Source: DASZMJ01 sp035551935
Lineage (GTDB): Bacteria; Planctomycetota; Planctomycetia; Isosphaerales; Isosphaeraceae
Direction of reading: 5' to 3'
Length of the DNA stretch: 12,696 nt
Assembly (NCBI GenBank): GCA_035551935.1
Contig: DASZMJ010000125.1
Coordinates: 1 to 12,696, forward strand
Part shown: piece after piece, positions 1 through 7,643 of the stretch
How positions within the stretch are numbered: the first letter of the stretch is position 1
How the letters are laid out: the number at the start of each line of letters is the position of its first letter
The notes under the pieces: model-generated
What the model saw: the letters and a program-made list of their open reading frames with translations, nothing else
Told to the model about the DNA's origin: nothing
The model's database searches: none
Program-made: the position numbers and the translations under genes

Positions 1-53
1 CGCGTGCCGTCCGCCCTCCCACAAGCGTCTTGGGTGATGGCGGACGGCACGCG
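1..53. repeat. Inverted repeat / hairpin at the left window edge
   Basis: A perfect 15-bp inverted repeat pairs 1-15 (CGCGTGCCGTCCGCC) with 39-53. Inside it a second helix can form: CAAG (22-25) with CTTG (29-32) around a CGT loop. The arms may continue outside the window. There is no T-tract after it, so it is not a textbook intrinsic terminator. It could be the end of an upstream transcription unit or a copy of a dispersed palindromic repeat. Confidence 0.75.
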
Positions 54-148
54 GAGCGTGCCTGCGACGGGGAAGAGGGACGGCCGGTCCGCCCCGGTGG
101 GGCGAGGGGAGGAGGCAACAGGAATGCCCCGGAATTCGGCCGGGCGAG

Positions 149-179
149 TTGTGGAAACGGGCGGGTGATGGGGTATGAT
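149..179 (+). promoter_or_regulatory. Candidate promoter for the tandem paralogue operon
   Basis: TATGAT at 174-179 is a good -10 match. TTGTGG at 149-154 is a partial -35 match, with a long 19-nt spacer. It lies about 100 nt before the first gene of the operon. The rest of 54-276 is GC-rich and non-coding, with a small perfect stem (CGCCCC/GGGGCG, 90-104). The call is from sequence resemblance only. Confidence 0.35.
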
Positions 180-276
180 GTGAGGACCGTGGCGCGGAGG
201 CGCCCCCCGGGGCCGAGCAGGCCGGGGCCGGTCCGGTGCCGAGGAACGGCCGACTCGACGACGGGAGATTCCGCCG

Positions 277-1680
277 ATGTCCGCGGCGACCACGACGCTG
301 TTCATCGCCCTGCTCGGGATCGCGCCGGGCCCCGGGCCCGAGGCCGATCCGACGAGCCTCGTCGCCCGGCTCGGCTCGCCGAGGTTCGTCGAGCGCGAGG
401 AGGCGACCCGCTCGCTCCAGGATCTCGGCGAGAAGGCGCTGCCGGCCCTCCGGGCGGCGCGGGAGTCGAAGGACCCGGAGGTCCGCACCCGAGTCGCCGC
501 GCTGGTCGACCGGATCGAGAGCGAGCTGATCGTCCGGCCGACCCTCGTGACGCTCCACTTCCGCGACCGCCCCATCAAGGAGGTCGTCCAGGCGCTCGCC
601 GACCAGAGCAAGCTCTCGTTGCAGCTCGTCAACGAGGCGTTGCCGAAGTGGCGGGAGACCCGGATCACCCTCGAGGCGGCCGAGCCCGTCCCGCTCTGGT
701 CGGCGCTGGAACGGCTCTGCGAGGCGGGGCACCTCGGCTACAACCCGAACGGCGTCATCAACATGGGCCACGGCCCGCGGCACGTCGTCCAGATCAACGA
801 CCAGTACGGCCCGCCGGCCGAGCCCGGCGGGGTCGCCGTCAACGGCCCGTTCCGCCTCTCCCTGACGGACCTGACCCACACCCGGCATCGCATGGTCAAC
901 CAGGGCGGCAACCGGCCGATGGGCGGCTTCCGGCCGGGCATGGGCCGCGTCCAGCCGATCCGGCCCGGGGCGGCCGGCGCCAACGTCAACGACAACTTCA
1001 ACTTCAACATGCAGGTGATGGGCGAGCCGCGGCTGCTCCTGAGCATGAACGGGCCGTTGAAGGTCCTGGAGGCCGTCGACGACGCCGGCAACTCGCTGCT
1101 GCCGCCGCAGGCCAACGGCAACATGATGGTGCATCAGATGGGCTATTTCAACGGCTGGAACCAGGGGGGCGCCCAGGTCCTGCCGCTGAACGGCCAGCTC
1201 TCCTACCCCCAGCACGCCGGCCGCAGCATCAAGCGGCTCAAGGGGGTCGTGCCGCTGTCGGTCGCCACCCGCAAGTCCGACCCGCTGGTCATCCCCCTGG
1301 CCGACGCCGCCGGCAAGACCTTTACGGCCGGCGAGTCGACCCTCGTCGTCCACGACGCCAACAAGCCCAACCCGAACGCCGGCCAGCCGGGGTCCTTCCT
1401 CGACCTGACGATCCGCACCGAGCCGACCGCCGGTGGCCCCACAAACTCCAATCCCCAGGCGACGATCCAGCCGCAGACCCAGATCGAGGTAGTCGACGCG
1501 TCGGGGAAGCTGGTCAACTGGTGGCAGCAGAGTTTCAACGGCCGGCCCGGCGAGATCCGGATCGGGCTGGTGGCCAACCCCCAGGGCAACGTGGGCCCGC
1601 CGACGCAACTCCGGTTCTATGAGCTGGTCCGGGCGACTACCGAGGTCACCTTCGAGTTCCACGACATCCTGCTGCCCTGA
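277..1680 (+). CDS. Secreted-type HEAT/STN-like protein of unknown function, paralogue 1
   Basis: No named family is recognised; function is unknown. The 467-residue product starts with a short hydrophobic stretch (about 3-16) that looks like a Sec signal but has no Lys or Arg before it, so export is only likely. Residues 24-82 form a HEAT-like segment (LGSPRFVEREEA, then KALPALR and DPEVRTR). Residues 89-155 have a strand-helix-strand-helix pattern (VTLHFRDRPIKEVVQAL, then RITLEAAEPVPLWSALERL) resembling the secretin/TonB short N-terminal fold. The rest is beta-rich and shares GEPRLLL, EAVDDAGNSL, DPLVIPLADAAGK and the terminal FYELVRATTEVTFEF motif with the next two genes. Residues 155-310 are unusually rich in Asn, Gly, Met and Gln. 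The ATG is supported by GGGAG at 263-267, 9 nt upstream. It is the first gene of a three-gene operon. Confidence 0.85.
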   Translation: MSAATTTLFIALLGIAPGPGPEADPTSLVARLGSPRFVEREEATRSLQDLGEKALPALRAARESKDPEVRTRVAALVDRIESELIVRPTLVTLHFRDRPIKEVVQALADQSKLSLQLVNEALPKWRETRITLEAAEPVPLWSALERLCEAGHLGYNPNGVINMGHGPRHVVQINDQYGPPAEPGGVAVNGPFRLSLTDLTHTRHRMVNQGGNRPMGGFRPGMGRVQPIRPGAAGANVNDNFNFNMQVMGEPRLLLSMNGPLKVLEAVDDAGNSLLPPQANGNMMVHQMGYFNGWNQGGAQVLPLNGQLSYPQHAGRSIKRLKGVVPLSVATRKSDPLVIPLADAAGKTFTAGESTLVVHDANKPNPNAGQPGSFLDLTIRTEPTAGGPTNSNPQATIQPQTQIEVVDASGKLVNWWQQSFNGRPGEIRIGLVANPQGNVGPPTQLRFYELVRATTEVTFEFHDILLP

Positions 1681-1752
1681 CCCGACCCACCTCGACCCCG
1701 GGCCCGGTTCGGCCCGGCTCGCTGCCCGTGCCCGCACCGCGGAGGTCTCGCG

Positions 1753-3129
1753 ATGGTCCCGGCCCTGTTGGCGATGACGTTGCTGCTGGGGGCGACCGGC
1801 CCGGCCGACGCCGACCCGGCGGCCCTGGTCGCGCAGCTCGGGGCGCCGAAGTTCGCCGACCGCGAGGCGGCCACGTTGCGGCTCGAGGCCCTCGGCGGCG
1901 CGGCCCTGCCGGCCCTCCGGGCGGCCGTCGCGGCGCGCGACCCCGAGGTCCGTGCGCGGGCCCTGGCGCTGCGCGACCGGATCGAGAGCACCCTGATCGT
2001 CCGGCCGACGCTGGTGACGCTGGACTTCCGCGACCGGCCCACGGCCGAGGTCGTCGCGGCCGTCGGCAAGCGGGCGGGGATGCCGTTGAGCTTCGAGCCG
2101 AGGCGGCGGTTCTTCGCGCAGTCGCGACGGATCACGCTCGAGGCGGCCGAGCCCGTCCCGTTCTGGTCGGCCGTCGACCGGCTCAGCCGCGTCGGTCGGC
2201 TCCAGTACAGCGCCGGCCCGGTCGCCAGCGTCGACGGCGGCCCGGCCGTGCCGAGCCTCGTCTTCGTCGAGGGCAACGGCCGGCCGGCGCCGACCTCCGA
2301 CAGCGGCCCGTTCCGGGTCAAACTGACGAGCGTCCACCTCTCCCGCGACCTCAACTTCGAGGCGCCCGACGGCCCGCCCGTGCCGGACCTGGCACCGGCG
2401 GACGAGCGGGAGGCCGATGCCCCGGCGGTGATCGAGCAGTTCCACGTCCAGCTCCAGGTGCTCGGCGAGCCGCGCCTGATGCTGGCGCAGACCGGCCCGG
2501 CGCGCTTGATCGAGGCGGTCGACGACCTCGGCCAGTCGCTCAAGCCCCCGCAGGGGGCCGAGGCGCCCGAGCTGCCGGTCGGCTTCGCCCCGCGCGGCCG
2601 GCTCGGCGGGATCGAGGTCGAGGACGACGACGAGCCCAACTTCGCGCCGGGCGAACAGGTGCAGTTCCAGGTCGAGCTGAATCGGCCGCCGCACCCCGGC
2701 AAGGCGATCGGCCGGCTCCGCGGGGTCGTCCCCCTGGCCGTCGCAGGCCGCCGCCCCGACCCCTTGACGATCCGCCTGGCCGACGCGACCGGCCGGCAGG
2801 TGCGCAACGGCGAATTCGCCGTGACGATCCACGCCGTCCGGGTGGACGCCGACGGCACCCAGATCGAGCTGACGTTCCGCCCCGAGCGGGCCGGCGGCGG
2901 CCCCGGCGTCGCGGCGGCGATCATGGGGCGGCTCGAGGTCGTCGACGCCAAGGGCCGCATCCTGCCCTGGGGCGCCTTCAACGCCGACGTCCAGGGGGAC
3001 GCGGCCCGGCTGGGCCTCCAGGTCACCCCCGCGCCCGACCAGGGCTCGCCGGCCCTCCTGCGGGTCTACGGCCTGGTGCGGGCCCCGGCCGAGGTGCCGT
3101 TCGAATTCCGCGACATCCGAATGCCCTGA
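1753..3129 (+). CDS. Secreted-type HEAT/STN-like protein of unknown function, paralogue 2
   Basis: This 458-residue protein is a tandem paralogue of the preceding gene. It has a hydrophobic N-terminus (MVPALLAMTLLLGATG, ending near ADA-DP, a plausible signal-peptidase site). A HEAT-like segment lies at about 21-79 (LGAPKFADREAA, ALPALR, DPEVRARA) and an STN-like segment at about 86-152 (LVTLDFRDRPTAEVV, then ITLEAAEPVPFWSAVDRL). The C-terminal half repeats GEPRLMLAQTGP, EAVDDLGQSL, RPDPLTIRLADATG and a final RVYGLVRAPAEVPFEF. Unlike paralogue 1 the middle carries an acidic stretch (IEVEDDDEPN) and no Asn/Met-rich insert. GGAGG at 1741-1745 lies 7 nt before the ATG. The 72-nt gap to the previous gene holds a GC stem (1698-1704 with 1711-1717) but no terminator T-tract, so co-transcription is likely. 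Biochemical role unknown. Confidence 0.85.
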   Translation: MVPALLAMTLLLGATGPADADPAALVAQLGAPKFADREAATLRLEALGGAALPALRAAVAARDPEVRARALALRDRIESTLIVRPTLVTLDFRDRPTAEVVAAVGKRAGMPLSFEPRRRFFAQSRRITLEAAEPVPFWSAVDRLSRVGRLQYSAGPVASVDGGPAVPSLVFVEGNGRPAPTSDSGPFRVKLTSVHLSRDLNFEAPDGPPVPDLAPADEREADAPAVIEQFHVQLQVLGEPRLMLAQTGPARLIEAVDDLGQSLKPPQGAEAPELPVGFAPRGRLGGIEVEDDDEPNFAPGEQVQFQVELNRPPHPGKAIGRLRGVVPLAVAGRRPDPLTIRLADATGRQVRNGEFAVTIHAVRVDADGTQIELTFRPERAGGGPGVAAAIMGRLEVVDAKGRILPWGAFNADVQGDAARLGLQVTPAPDQGSPALLRVYGLVRAPAEVPFEFRDIRMP

Positions 3130-3188
3130 TCCGGGCGCCCGCCGGCCCGGCGACGATGCCCGAGATCCACACCGAGGGAGGACGCGCG

Positions 3189-4568
3189 ATGACGGCCGCA
3201 ACCCTGTCGCTCCTGGCCCTCTGCGGCCTGGGCCCGGGACCGGGGCCCGACCCCGACCCGACGACCCTGATCGCGCAGCTCGGCTCGGCCCGCTTCGTCG
3301 AGCGCGAGCGGGCGACGACCGAGCTCGAGGAGATCGGCCCCGAGGCCCTCCCCGCCCTCCGCGTCGCCAAGGACGCCCGCGACCCCGAGGTCCGCGCCCG
3401 GGCCGAGGCGATCATCGGCCGGATCGAGCTCCGCCGCCTGACCCGGCCGACGCTGGTCCGGCTCGACCTCCGCGACCGGACCCTCCCCGAGGTCGTCCTG
3501 GACCTGCGCCGGCAGACCGGCTTCCACCTCCGGCTCGAGGACGACCTCGACCCCGCCGCCCGCGACCGCCGCGTCACGCTCCGGGCCGACGCGCCGGTGC
3601 CGTTCTGGGAGGCGCTGGACAAGCTCTGCGCCGCCGCCGAACTGCGCAGGTTCGACCGCAAGACCCGCGACGAGACCGAGCCGACGATCGTCCTGGCCGA
3701 CGGTGAGGGCCTCCGCCCCCGCCCCGGCGCCACCGACGGCCCGTTCCACGCGGCGATCCTCGACCGGCGTCGCCAGCCCGACCAGATGGCCCGCAACCGG
3801 CCCGGGGGCGGCATGTTGGCGCAGCTAAGAATCCAGCTCGTGGCCGAGCCGGGCATCCTGCTCCGCCGCGCCGGCCCCTGGCGGGTCGTCGAGGCGGTCG
3901 ACGACCGCCAGAATACGCTGCCGACGCCGCCCGACGAGCTGATCGAGCTGAACCAACTGCCGCGGGCCGACCGCATCGACCCGACGGCCCTCGGCAGCTT
4001 CCAGGGCGAGGTCTGGCTCCGCCTGCCCAACCGCGGCGGGGCGAAGCTCGACCGGCTCCGCGTCGCCACCCCCCTGGTCGCCGCCGCCCGCCGCCCCGAC
4101 CCCCTGGTCGTCCGCCTGGCCGACGCCGCCGGCAAGAGCTTCACCGTCGGCGAGACCGCGCTCCGCTTCAACCGCGTCGAGACCGAGCCGGGCAGCGGCG
4201 TGATCGAGCTCCTTGTCCGCTCGCCCGAGCCGGCCTTCCAGCTCCCCGACCCCAACAACCTCGGCGGCCCCGGCTTCCGCGGCGGCTTCCGCGGCCGGTT
4301 CCCGCTGGAACTCTCCGACGCCCTCCAGCTCCAGATCGAGGTCGTCGACGCCCGCGGCCGCCCCTGCCCCTGGGAGCACGAGCCGCAGTCCGGCCCCAAC
4401 GGCCGCTTCCGCATGATGCGGCTCCGCGGCTTCCGCATCGGCGAGGACCTCGTCACGATCCGAGTCTCCCCCCCCGAAGACTCCGAGCCCGTCGAATTCC
4501 GCTTCTACAGCCTCATGGAGGCGAGCACGGAACCGACGTTCGAGTTCGACAATATCACCTTGCCGTAG
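3189..4568 (+). CDS. Secreted-type HEAT/STN-like protein of unknown function, paralogue 3
   Basis: This is the third tandem copy, 459 residues. The N-terminus (MTAATLSLLALCGLGPGPGP) is hydrophobic without a basic n-region. It contains a Cys after LLAL, but too little lipobox context to call a lipoprotein. HEAT-like residues span about 23-81 and the STN-like segment 88-154 (LVRLDLRDRTLPEVVLDL, then VTLRADAPVPFWEALDKL). Shared C-terminal blocks are WRVVEAVDDRQNTL, RPDPLVVRLADAAGKSF, LQIEVVDARGRPCPW and FYSLMEASTEPTFEF. The frame is open far upstream, through paralogue 2, but that part is a shadow. The ATG is fixed by GGGAGG at 3176-3181, 7 nt upstream, and by alignment of the N-terminus with the other two copies. 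It ends 5 nt before the left arm of a long inverted repeat, facing convergent nagB. Confidence 0.85.
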   Translation: MTAATLSLLALCGLGPGPGPDPDPTTLIAQLGSARFVERERATTELEEIGPEALPALRVAKDARDPEVRARAEAIIGRIELRRLTRPTLVRLDLRDRTLPEVVLDLRRQTGFHLRLEDDLDPAARDRRVTLRADAPVPFWEALDKLCAAAELRRFDRKTRDETEPTIVLADGEGLRPRPGATDGPFHAAILDRRRQPDQMARNRPGGGMLAQLRIQLVAEPGILLRRAGPWRVVEAVDDRQNTLPTPPDELIELNQLPRADRIDPTALGSFQGEVWLRLPNRGGAKLDRLRVATPLVAAARRPDPLVVRLADAAGKSFTVGETALRFNRVETEPGSGVIELLVRSPEPAFQLPDPNNLGGPGFRGGFRGRFPLELSDALQLQIEVVDARGRPCPWEHEPQSGPNGRFRMMRLRGFRIGEDLVTIRVSPPEDSEPVEFRFYSLMEASTEPTFEFDNITLP

Positions 4569-4572
4569 GGAA

Positions 4573-4673
4573 AAGTGCGGAGTGCGGAGTAACGAGTGCG
4601 GAGTGAAGAGAATACGGCCGTGATTCGCCAGCCTTCTCTTCACTCAGCACTCGTTACTCGGCACTCCACACTT
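4573..4673. repeat. Heptad-built inverted repeat at a convergent gene junction
   Basis: Arms of 40 nt at 4573-4612 and 4634-4673 are reverse complements with 3 mismatches, around a 21-nt loop. The left arm is made of consecutive 7-nt units: AGTGCGG (4574-4580), AGTGCGG (4581-4587), AGTAACG (4588-4594), AGTGCGG (4595-4601) and AGTGAAG (4602-4608). The right arm overlaps the end of nagB and contains its stop codon. The element sits between two convergent genes, where a transcript from either side would fold into a long hairpin, so it may act as a two-way transcription or RNA-decay barrier. No transposase accompanies it. It is probably one copy of a dispersed palindromic repeat; that is inference. 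Confidence 0.9.
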
Positions 4674-5460
4674 CTTGAAGCCGCGAAGCGGCGGCCGGGT
4701 CGAGCAGCCACGTCACCCGTCCCGGCGCGGCCTGGAGCAAGGAGCCGGGGATCTGCGCGGTCATCGGGCCGGCCAGCGAGCGGGCGACGGGCTCGGCCTT
4801 GGCGGGGCCGAAGGCGAGGACCAGGATCGACCGGGCCGCGAGGATCGGCGCGACGCCGACGGTCAGGGCCCGCTCGGGCACCCCGTCGAGGCCGCCGAAC
4901 TCGTCGGCGTAGAGGGCCCGCGTCTCGGCCGCCAGCCGGATCATCCGCGACGGCAGGCCGAGGGCCTCGGCCTCGGCCAGCCCCATCGGCTCGTTGAACC
5001 CGATGTGGCCATTCCGGCCGATGCCGAGCAGTTGCAGGTCCAGGCCGCCGTCGGCCGCGATCCAGCGGTCGAATTCCTTCGCGTGCGCCCCGACCGCCCC
5101 CTCGGGCACGCTGCCGTCGAGGACGTGCGCCCGGTTGGCCGGCAGGTCGACGTGAGAAAACAAGTGCTTATACATAAACATCCGATAGCTCCGCGGGTCG
5201 CACGGGCTGATCGGGTAGTATTCGTCGAGGTTGTAGGTGGCGACGTCGCGGAACGAGAGTGAGCCGGCGCGGTGGCGGGCGACGAGGTCGGCGTAGACGA
5301 GGACCGGGGTGGCGCCGGTGGCCAGGCCGATCGCGGCGCGGCCCCGGGCCGCGACGGCGTGGCCGATCGTCGTGGCGATGCGGTCGGCGGCGGCGCGACA
5401 GGCGTCGCGCGCGTCGTCGAAGACCTCGACGCGGGCGGCGGGGTGGGCGATCGTCCTCAA
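4654..5460 (-). CDS. nagB: Glucosamine-6-phosphate deaminase
   Basis: This cytosolic enzyme converts glucosamine 6-phosphate to fructose 6-phosphate and ammonia, feeding amino sugars into glycolysis. The 268-residue length fits bacterial NagB (E. coli has 266). Visible motifs are GLATGATP (45-52, phosphate-binding loop), YNLDEYY (76-82, catalytic Asp/Glu region), GIGRNGHIGFNEP (146-158, with His152 and Glu157) and ALTVGV (198-203). The Asp just before the catalytic His in the E. coli enzyme is Asn150 here, a substitution I recall from other short NagB proteins. The start is TTG at 5460, chosen because AAGGAAG lies 7 nt upstream. The frame stays open further upstream, but that part is a shadow of the PIG-L gene. 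It follows that gene by 29 nt. The last six codons and TAA stop lie in a palindromic repeat arm. Confidence 0.92.
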   Translation of the reverse strand: MRTIAHPAARVEVFDDARDACRAAADRIATTIGHAVAARGRAAIGLATGATPVLVYADLVARHRAGSLSFRDVATYNLDEYYPISPCDPRSYRMFMYKHLFSHVDLPANRAHVLDGSVPEGAVGAHAKEFDRWIAADGGLDLQLLGIGRNGHIGFNEPMGLAEAEALGLPSRMIRLAAETRALYADEFGGLDGVPERALTVGVAPILAARSILVLAFGPAKAEPVARSLAGPMTAQIPGSLLQAAPGRVTWLLDPAAASRLQEVWSAE

Positions 5461-5467
5461 GGCGGGG

Positions 5468-5474
5468 CTTCCTT
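5468..5474 (-). promoter_or_regulatory. Ribosome binding site deciding the TTG start of nagB
   Basis: On the minus strand this reads AAGGAAG, 7 nt upstream of TTG 5460-5458. No ATG exists near the family's expected N-terminus, so this site decides the start. It lies in the 29-nt gap after the PIG-L stop, consistent with one transcript for both genes. Confidence 0.65.
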
Positions 5475-5489
5475 CGGGGTGTGCGGCGC

Positions 5490-6434
5490 TCAGTGGCTGC
5501 TGGCGACCAGGGGGGCATCGACGGGGCCGGGGACGGGCTCGGCCTGGTCGCGGAGGAGGGCCAGCGCCGCCTGGATCGGGTCGTGGGGGTCGGCGTGGCC
5601 GGGGGCGGATGACTCGATCTGGAAGAGCTCGACGCCGACGAAGCGGTCCTGGTCCTTGCCTCGGCCGGCGGCGATGCTGTGGCCGCCGACCCACTCTCGG
5701 GTCAAGGCGGCGTAGGCGCGGCCGAGGTGCGAGCAGAACTCGGTGTAGTCGGTCAGGAGCACCTGCGAGGCGTGGCAGTGGATGGCCCAGTCCTTGGTGC
5801 GCTCGGCCTCGGAGTCGTAGGGGAAGAAGGCGTTGGGCCGGGGCAAGGGGCCCCAGGGGGTCCAGCCGGTCAGGACGACGGCGTCGGCCAATCGGGCGCC
5901 GAGCAGGCCGATGGCCGCCAGCGCCCGGGTCATGCGGTGGGCGGTGTGGGCGTCGGTGGCCGGCGGCACGATCACGGCGCCGGGGCGGCGGTCGACGAAC
6001 CAGGCGACGACCTTGTCGAGGTCGGCCGGCGTCGGCTGATAGCCGGGGTTGCGGTACGCCTCGAGGTCCCAGCAGACGGCCTCGGCGCCGAGGACCTCGC
6101 ACTCGAGGCGGAACTCGCTCTCGCGCACCGAGACCTTCTTGGCGGCGTTGAGCCACGGGGCGTCGACGTGCCGCTCGCCGGTGAAGACGAGGATCTCGAT
6201 GACCGGCAGGCCGCGGCCGACGGCGTACTCGTGCAACAGGCACGCGGCGGTGATCGCGCCGTCGTCGGCGTGGGGGCAGAGCATGACCATCGGCCGTGTC
6301 GGCCCGACGGCGCGCCGGAGGACGTCGCGGACGTCGACGAGCTGGCCGTGGCCGCCCGCCTCCTGGACCGTGCGGAGCAGGCCCTCGACGGCGGTCTGCC
6401 AGGGGCGGCTCGAGGCCGTGCCGGTGCGTTCCAT
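5490..6434 (-). CDS. PIG-L/LmbE-family zinc-dependent deacetylase
   Basis: The product is a 314-residue member of the PIG-L (LmbE-like) superfamily, metal-dependent enzymes that remove the acetyl group from N-acetylglucosamine-type substrates. The metal and catalytic motif is PHADDGAI at 54-61 (His55, Asp57/Asp58), and the second ligand motif is TDAHTAHR at 160-167 (His163, His166). Both are intact, so it should be active. There is no signal peptide or membrane segment, so it is probably cytosolic. ATG 6434 is preferred because GGAG (minus strand, 6446-6449) lies 11 nt upstream; an in-frame GTG at 6446 would add four residues. nagB follows by 29 nt, which suggests a GlcNAc-derived substrate. 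The exact sugar cannot be read from sequence; a mycothiol- or bacillithiol-like deacetylase is an alternative. Confidence 0.85.
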   Translation of the reverse strand: MERTGTASSRPWQTAVEGLLRTVQEAGGHGQLVDVRDVLRRAVGPTRPMVMLCPHADDGAITAACLLHEYAVGRGLPVIEILVFTGERHVDAPWLNAAKKVSVRESEFRLECEVLGAEAVCWDLEAYRNPGYQPTPADLDKVVAWFVDRRPGAVIVPPATDAHTAHRMTRALAAIGLLGARLADAVVLTGWTPWGPLPRPNAFFPYDSEAERTKDWAIHCHASQVLLTDYTEFCSHLGRAYAALTREWVGGHSIAAGRGKDQDRFVGVELFQIESSAPGHADPHDPIQAALALLRDQAEPVPGPVDAPLVASSH

Positions 6435-6617
6435 GGGCGCGATCACTCCGGCGCGAACCCGGCCCCCCGCCCTCGTCGGCGGGCTTCGACCCTACCCCTC
6501 AGGCCGGGCCGTCGCGCGGCACCTGCTGCCGAACCTTGTGATGTTATGGACCCACCTTATTGTTCAATCCGCGACGGCGCCCGTCAACCCGCCGCGGGGC
6601 GATTCCGGCCGGCATCC

Positions 6618-7544
6618 TCACCGCAACTTCATCTCCAGGGCCCGCGCCGCGTCGTCGATCGCGCCGCGGCCGCGATCGATGATCCCGGCAAAATAGAAAT
6701 ATCCATGAATCAATCCGTCGTAGCGTCGGCACTCGGCCGCGACGCCCGCCGCGCGGAGCCGCGCGGCGTACGACTCGGCCTCGTCGCGGAGCACGTCGAA
6801 CTCGGCGGTCTGGACCAGCGCCGGCGGCAGGCCGCGGAGGTCGTCGGCCGATGCCGGCGCGGCCAGGGGGTCGCGCCCGGAGACGAGGTCCGGGAGGTAA
6901 TTCGACCAGTACCGTCGCATCCCGAGGCGCGTCAGGCCGTAACCCTCGGCGTGCTCGCGATAGGAGGGAGTATTGCAGCCGGAATCCAGCACGGGATAGA
7001 TCAGCATCTGGAACGCGATCGGCGGCCCGCCGCGGTCGCGCGCCCTCAGCGCGACGGCCGCCGCCAGGTTGCCGCCGGCGCTCTCGCCGCCGACGGCGAG
7101 GCGGTCGGGGTCGACGCCGAACTCCTCGGGATGCGCGGCGACGTATCCAGTCGCCGCGAAGGCGTCGTCCAGCGCCGCGGGGAAGCGATGTTCGGGCGCG
7201 CGGCGGTAATCGACGGAGACGACGACGCAGCCCGAGCCGTTGGCGAGCCGACGGCACGGGGTGTCGACCGTGTCGAGGTCGCCGATCGTCCAGCCGCCGC
7301 CGTGGAAGAACATCAGCGCCGGCCGCGGGCCCTCGATGTCGCCGATCGGCGTGTAGACCCGCACCGGAATCCCGCCCGCGATCGTCCGATCCTCGACCTT
7401 GCCGACCTCCTCCGGCGGCCCCGCCAGCGACCTCCGCTCGCGGAAGAGCCGGCGCGCCTCCTCGACCGGCAGCTCCGCGAGGCTCGGCGCGCCGACGGCC
7501 GCGAGCTGGTCCAGGTACGCCTTGGCCTGCGGGTCGAGCGGCAT
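6618..7544 (-). CDS. Alpha/beta hydrolase, HSL family (family IV esterase)
   Basis: This 308-residue soluble hydrolase probably cleaves short-chain carboxylic esters. The oxyanion-hole motif HGGGW is at 81-85 and the family IV signature VDYRRAPEHRFPAALDD follows at 111-127. The nucleophile is Ser155 in GESAGG, and the acid and base of the triad are likely Asp250 (AEFDVLRDE) and His280 (DGLIHGYF). All key residues are present and the length is typical of the family. The ATG is followed by a normal family N-terminal cap (PLDPQAKAYLDQL); the upstream Shine-Dalgarno is weak. It lies 183 nt upstream of the PIG-L gene on the same strand, so a shared transcript is possible but not shown, and it is divergent from mnmG across 187 nt. 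The natural substrate is unknown; deacylation of a sugar ester would fit the neighbours but is speculation. Confidence 0.88.
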   Translation of the reverse strand: MPLDPQAKAYLDQLAAVGAPSLAELPVEEARRLFRERRSLAGPPEEVGKVEDRTIAGGIPVRVYTPIGDIEGPRPALMFFHGGGWTIGDLDTVDTPCRRLANGSGCVVVSVDYRRAPEHRFPAALDDAFAATGYVAAHPEEFGVDPDRLAVGGESAGGNLAAAVALRARDRGGPPIAFQMLIYPVLDSGCNTPSYREHAEGYGLTRLGMRRYWSNYLPDLVSGRDPLAAPASADDLRGLPPALVQTAEFDVLRDEAESYAARLRAAGVAAECRRYDGLIHGYFYFAGIIDRGRGAIDDAARALEMKLR

Positions 7545-7643
7545 GGCGATGATCTCGGAGGCGGTCGTAGGGCGCGTGAAACACGCCGTATTCCTATCGC
7601 GGCGGCGGTTCGCGGTAAACCCTCATCCCGACCCTCTCGTGGC

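Noticed and set aside
1617..4456. Long minus-strand open frames opposite paralogues 2 and 3
   Set aside because: Composition is Ser/Arg/Pro-rich without any motif, and they oppose genes supported by paralogy and Shine-Dalgarno sites.
5461..6243. N-terminal extension of nagB that would make it a 529-residue protein
   Set aside because: The extension is Arg/Pro-rich and out of frame with the PIG-L gene it overlaps. The TTG with a good Shine-Dalgarno gives the normal NagB length.
6540..6570. Minus-strand promoter for the PIG-L gene (TTGAAC followed by CATAAC)
   Set aside because: The spacer is only about 13 nt, too short for a sigma70-type promoter.
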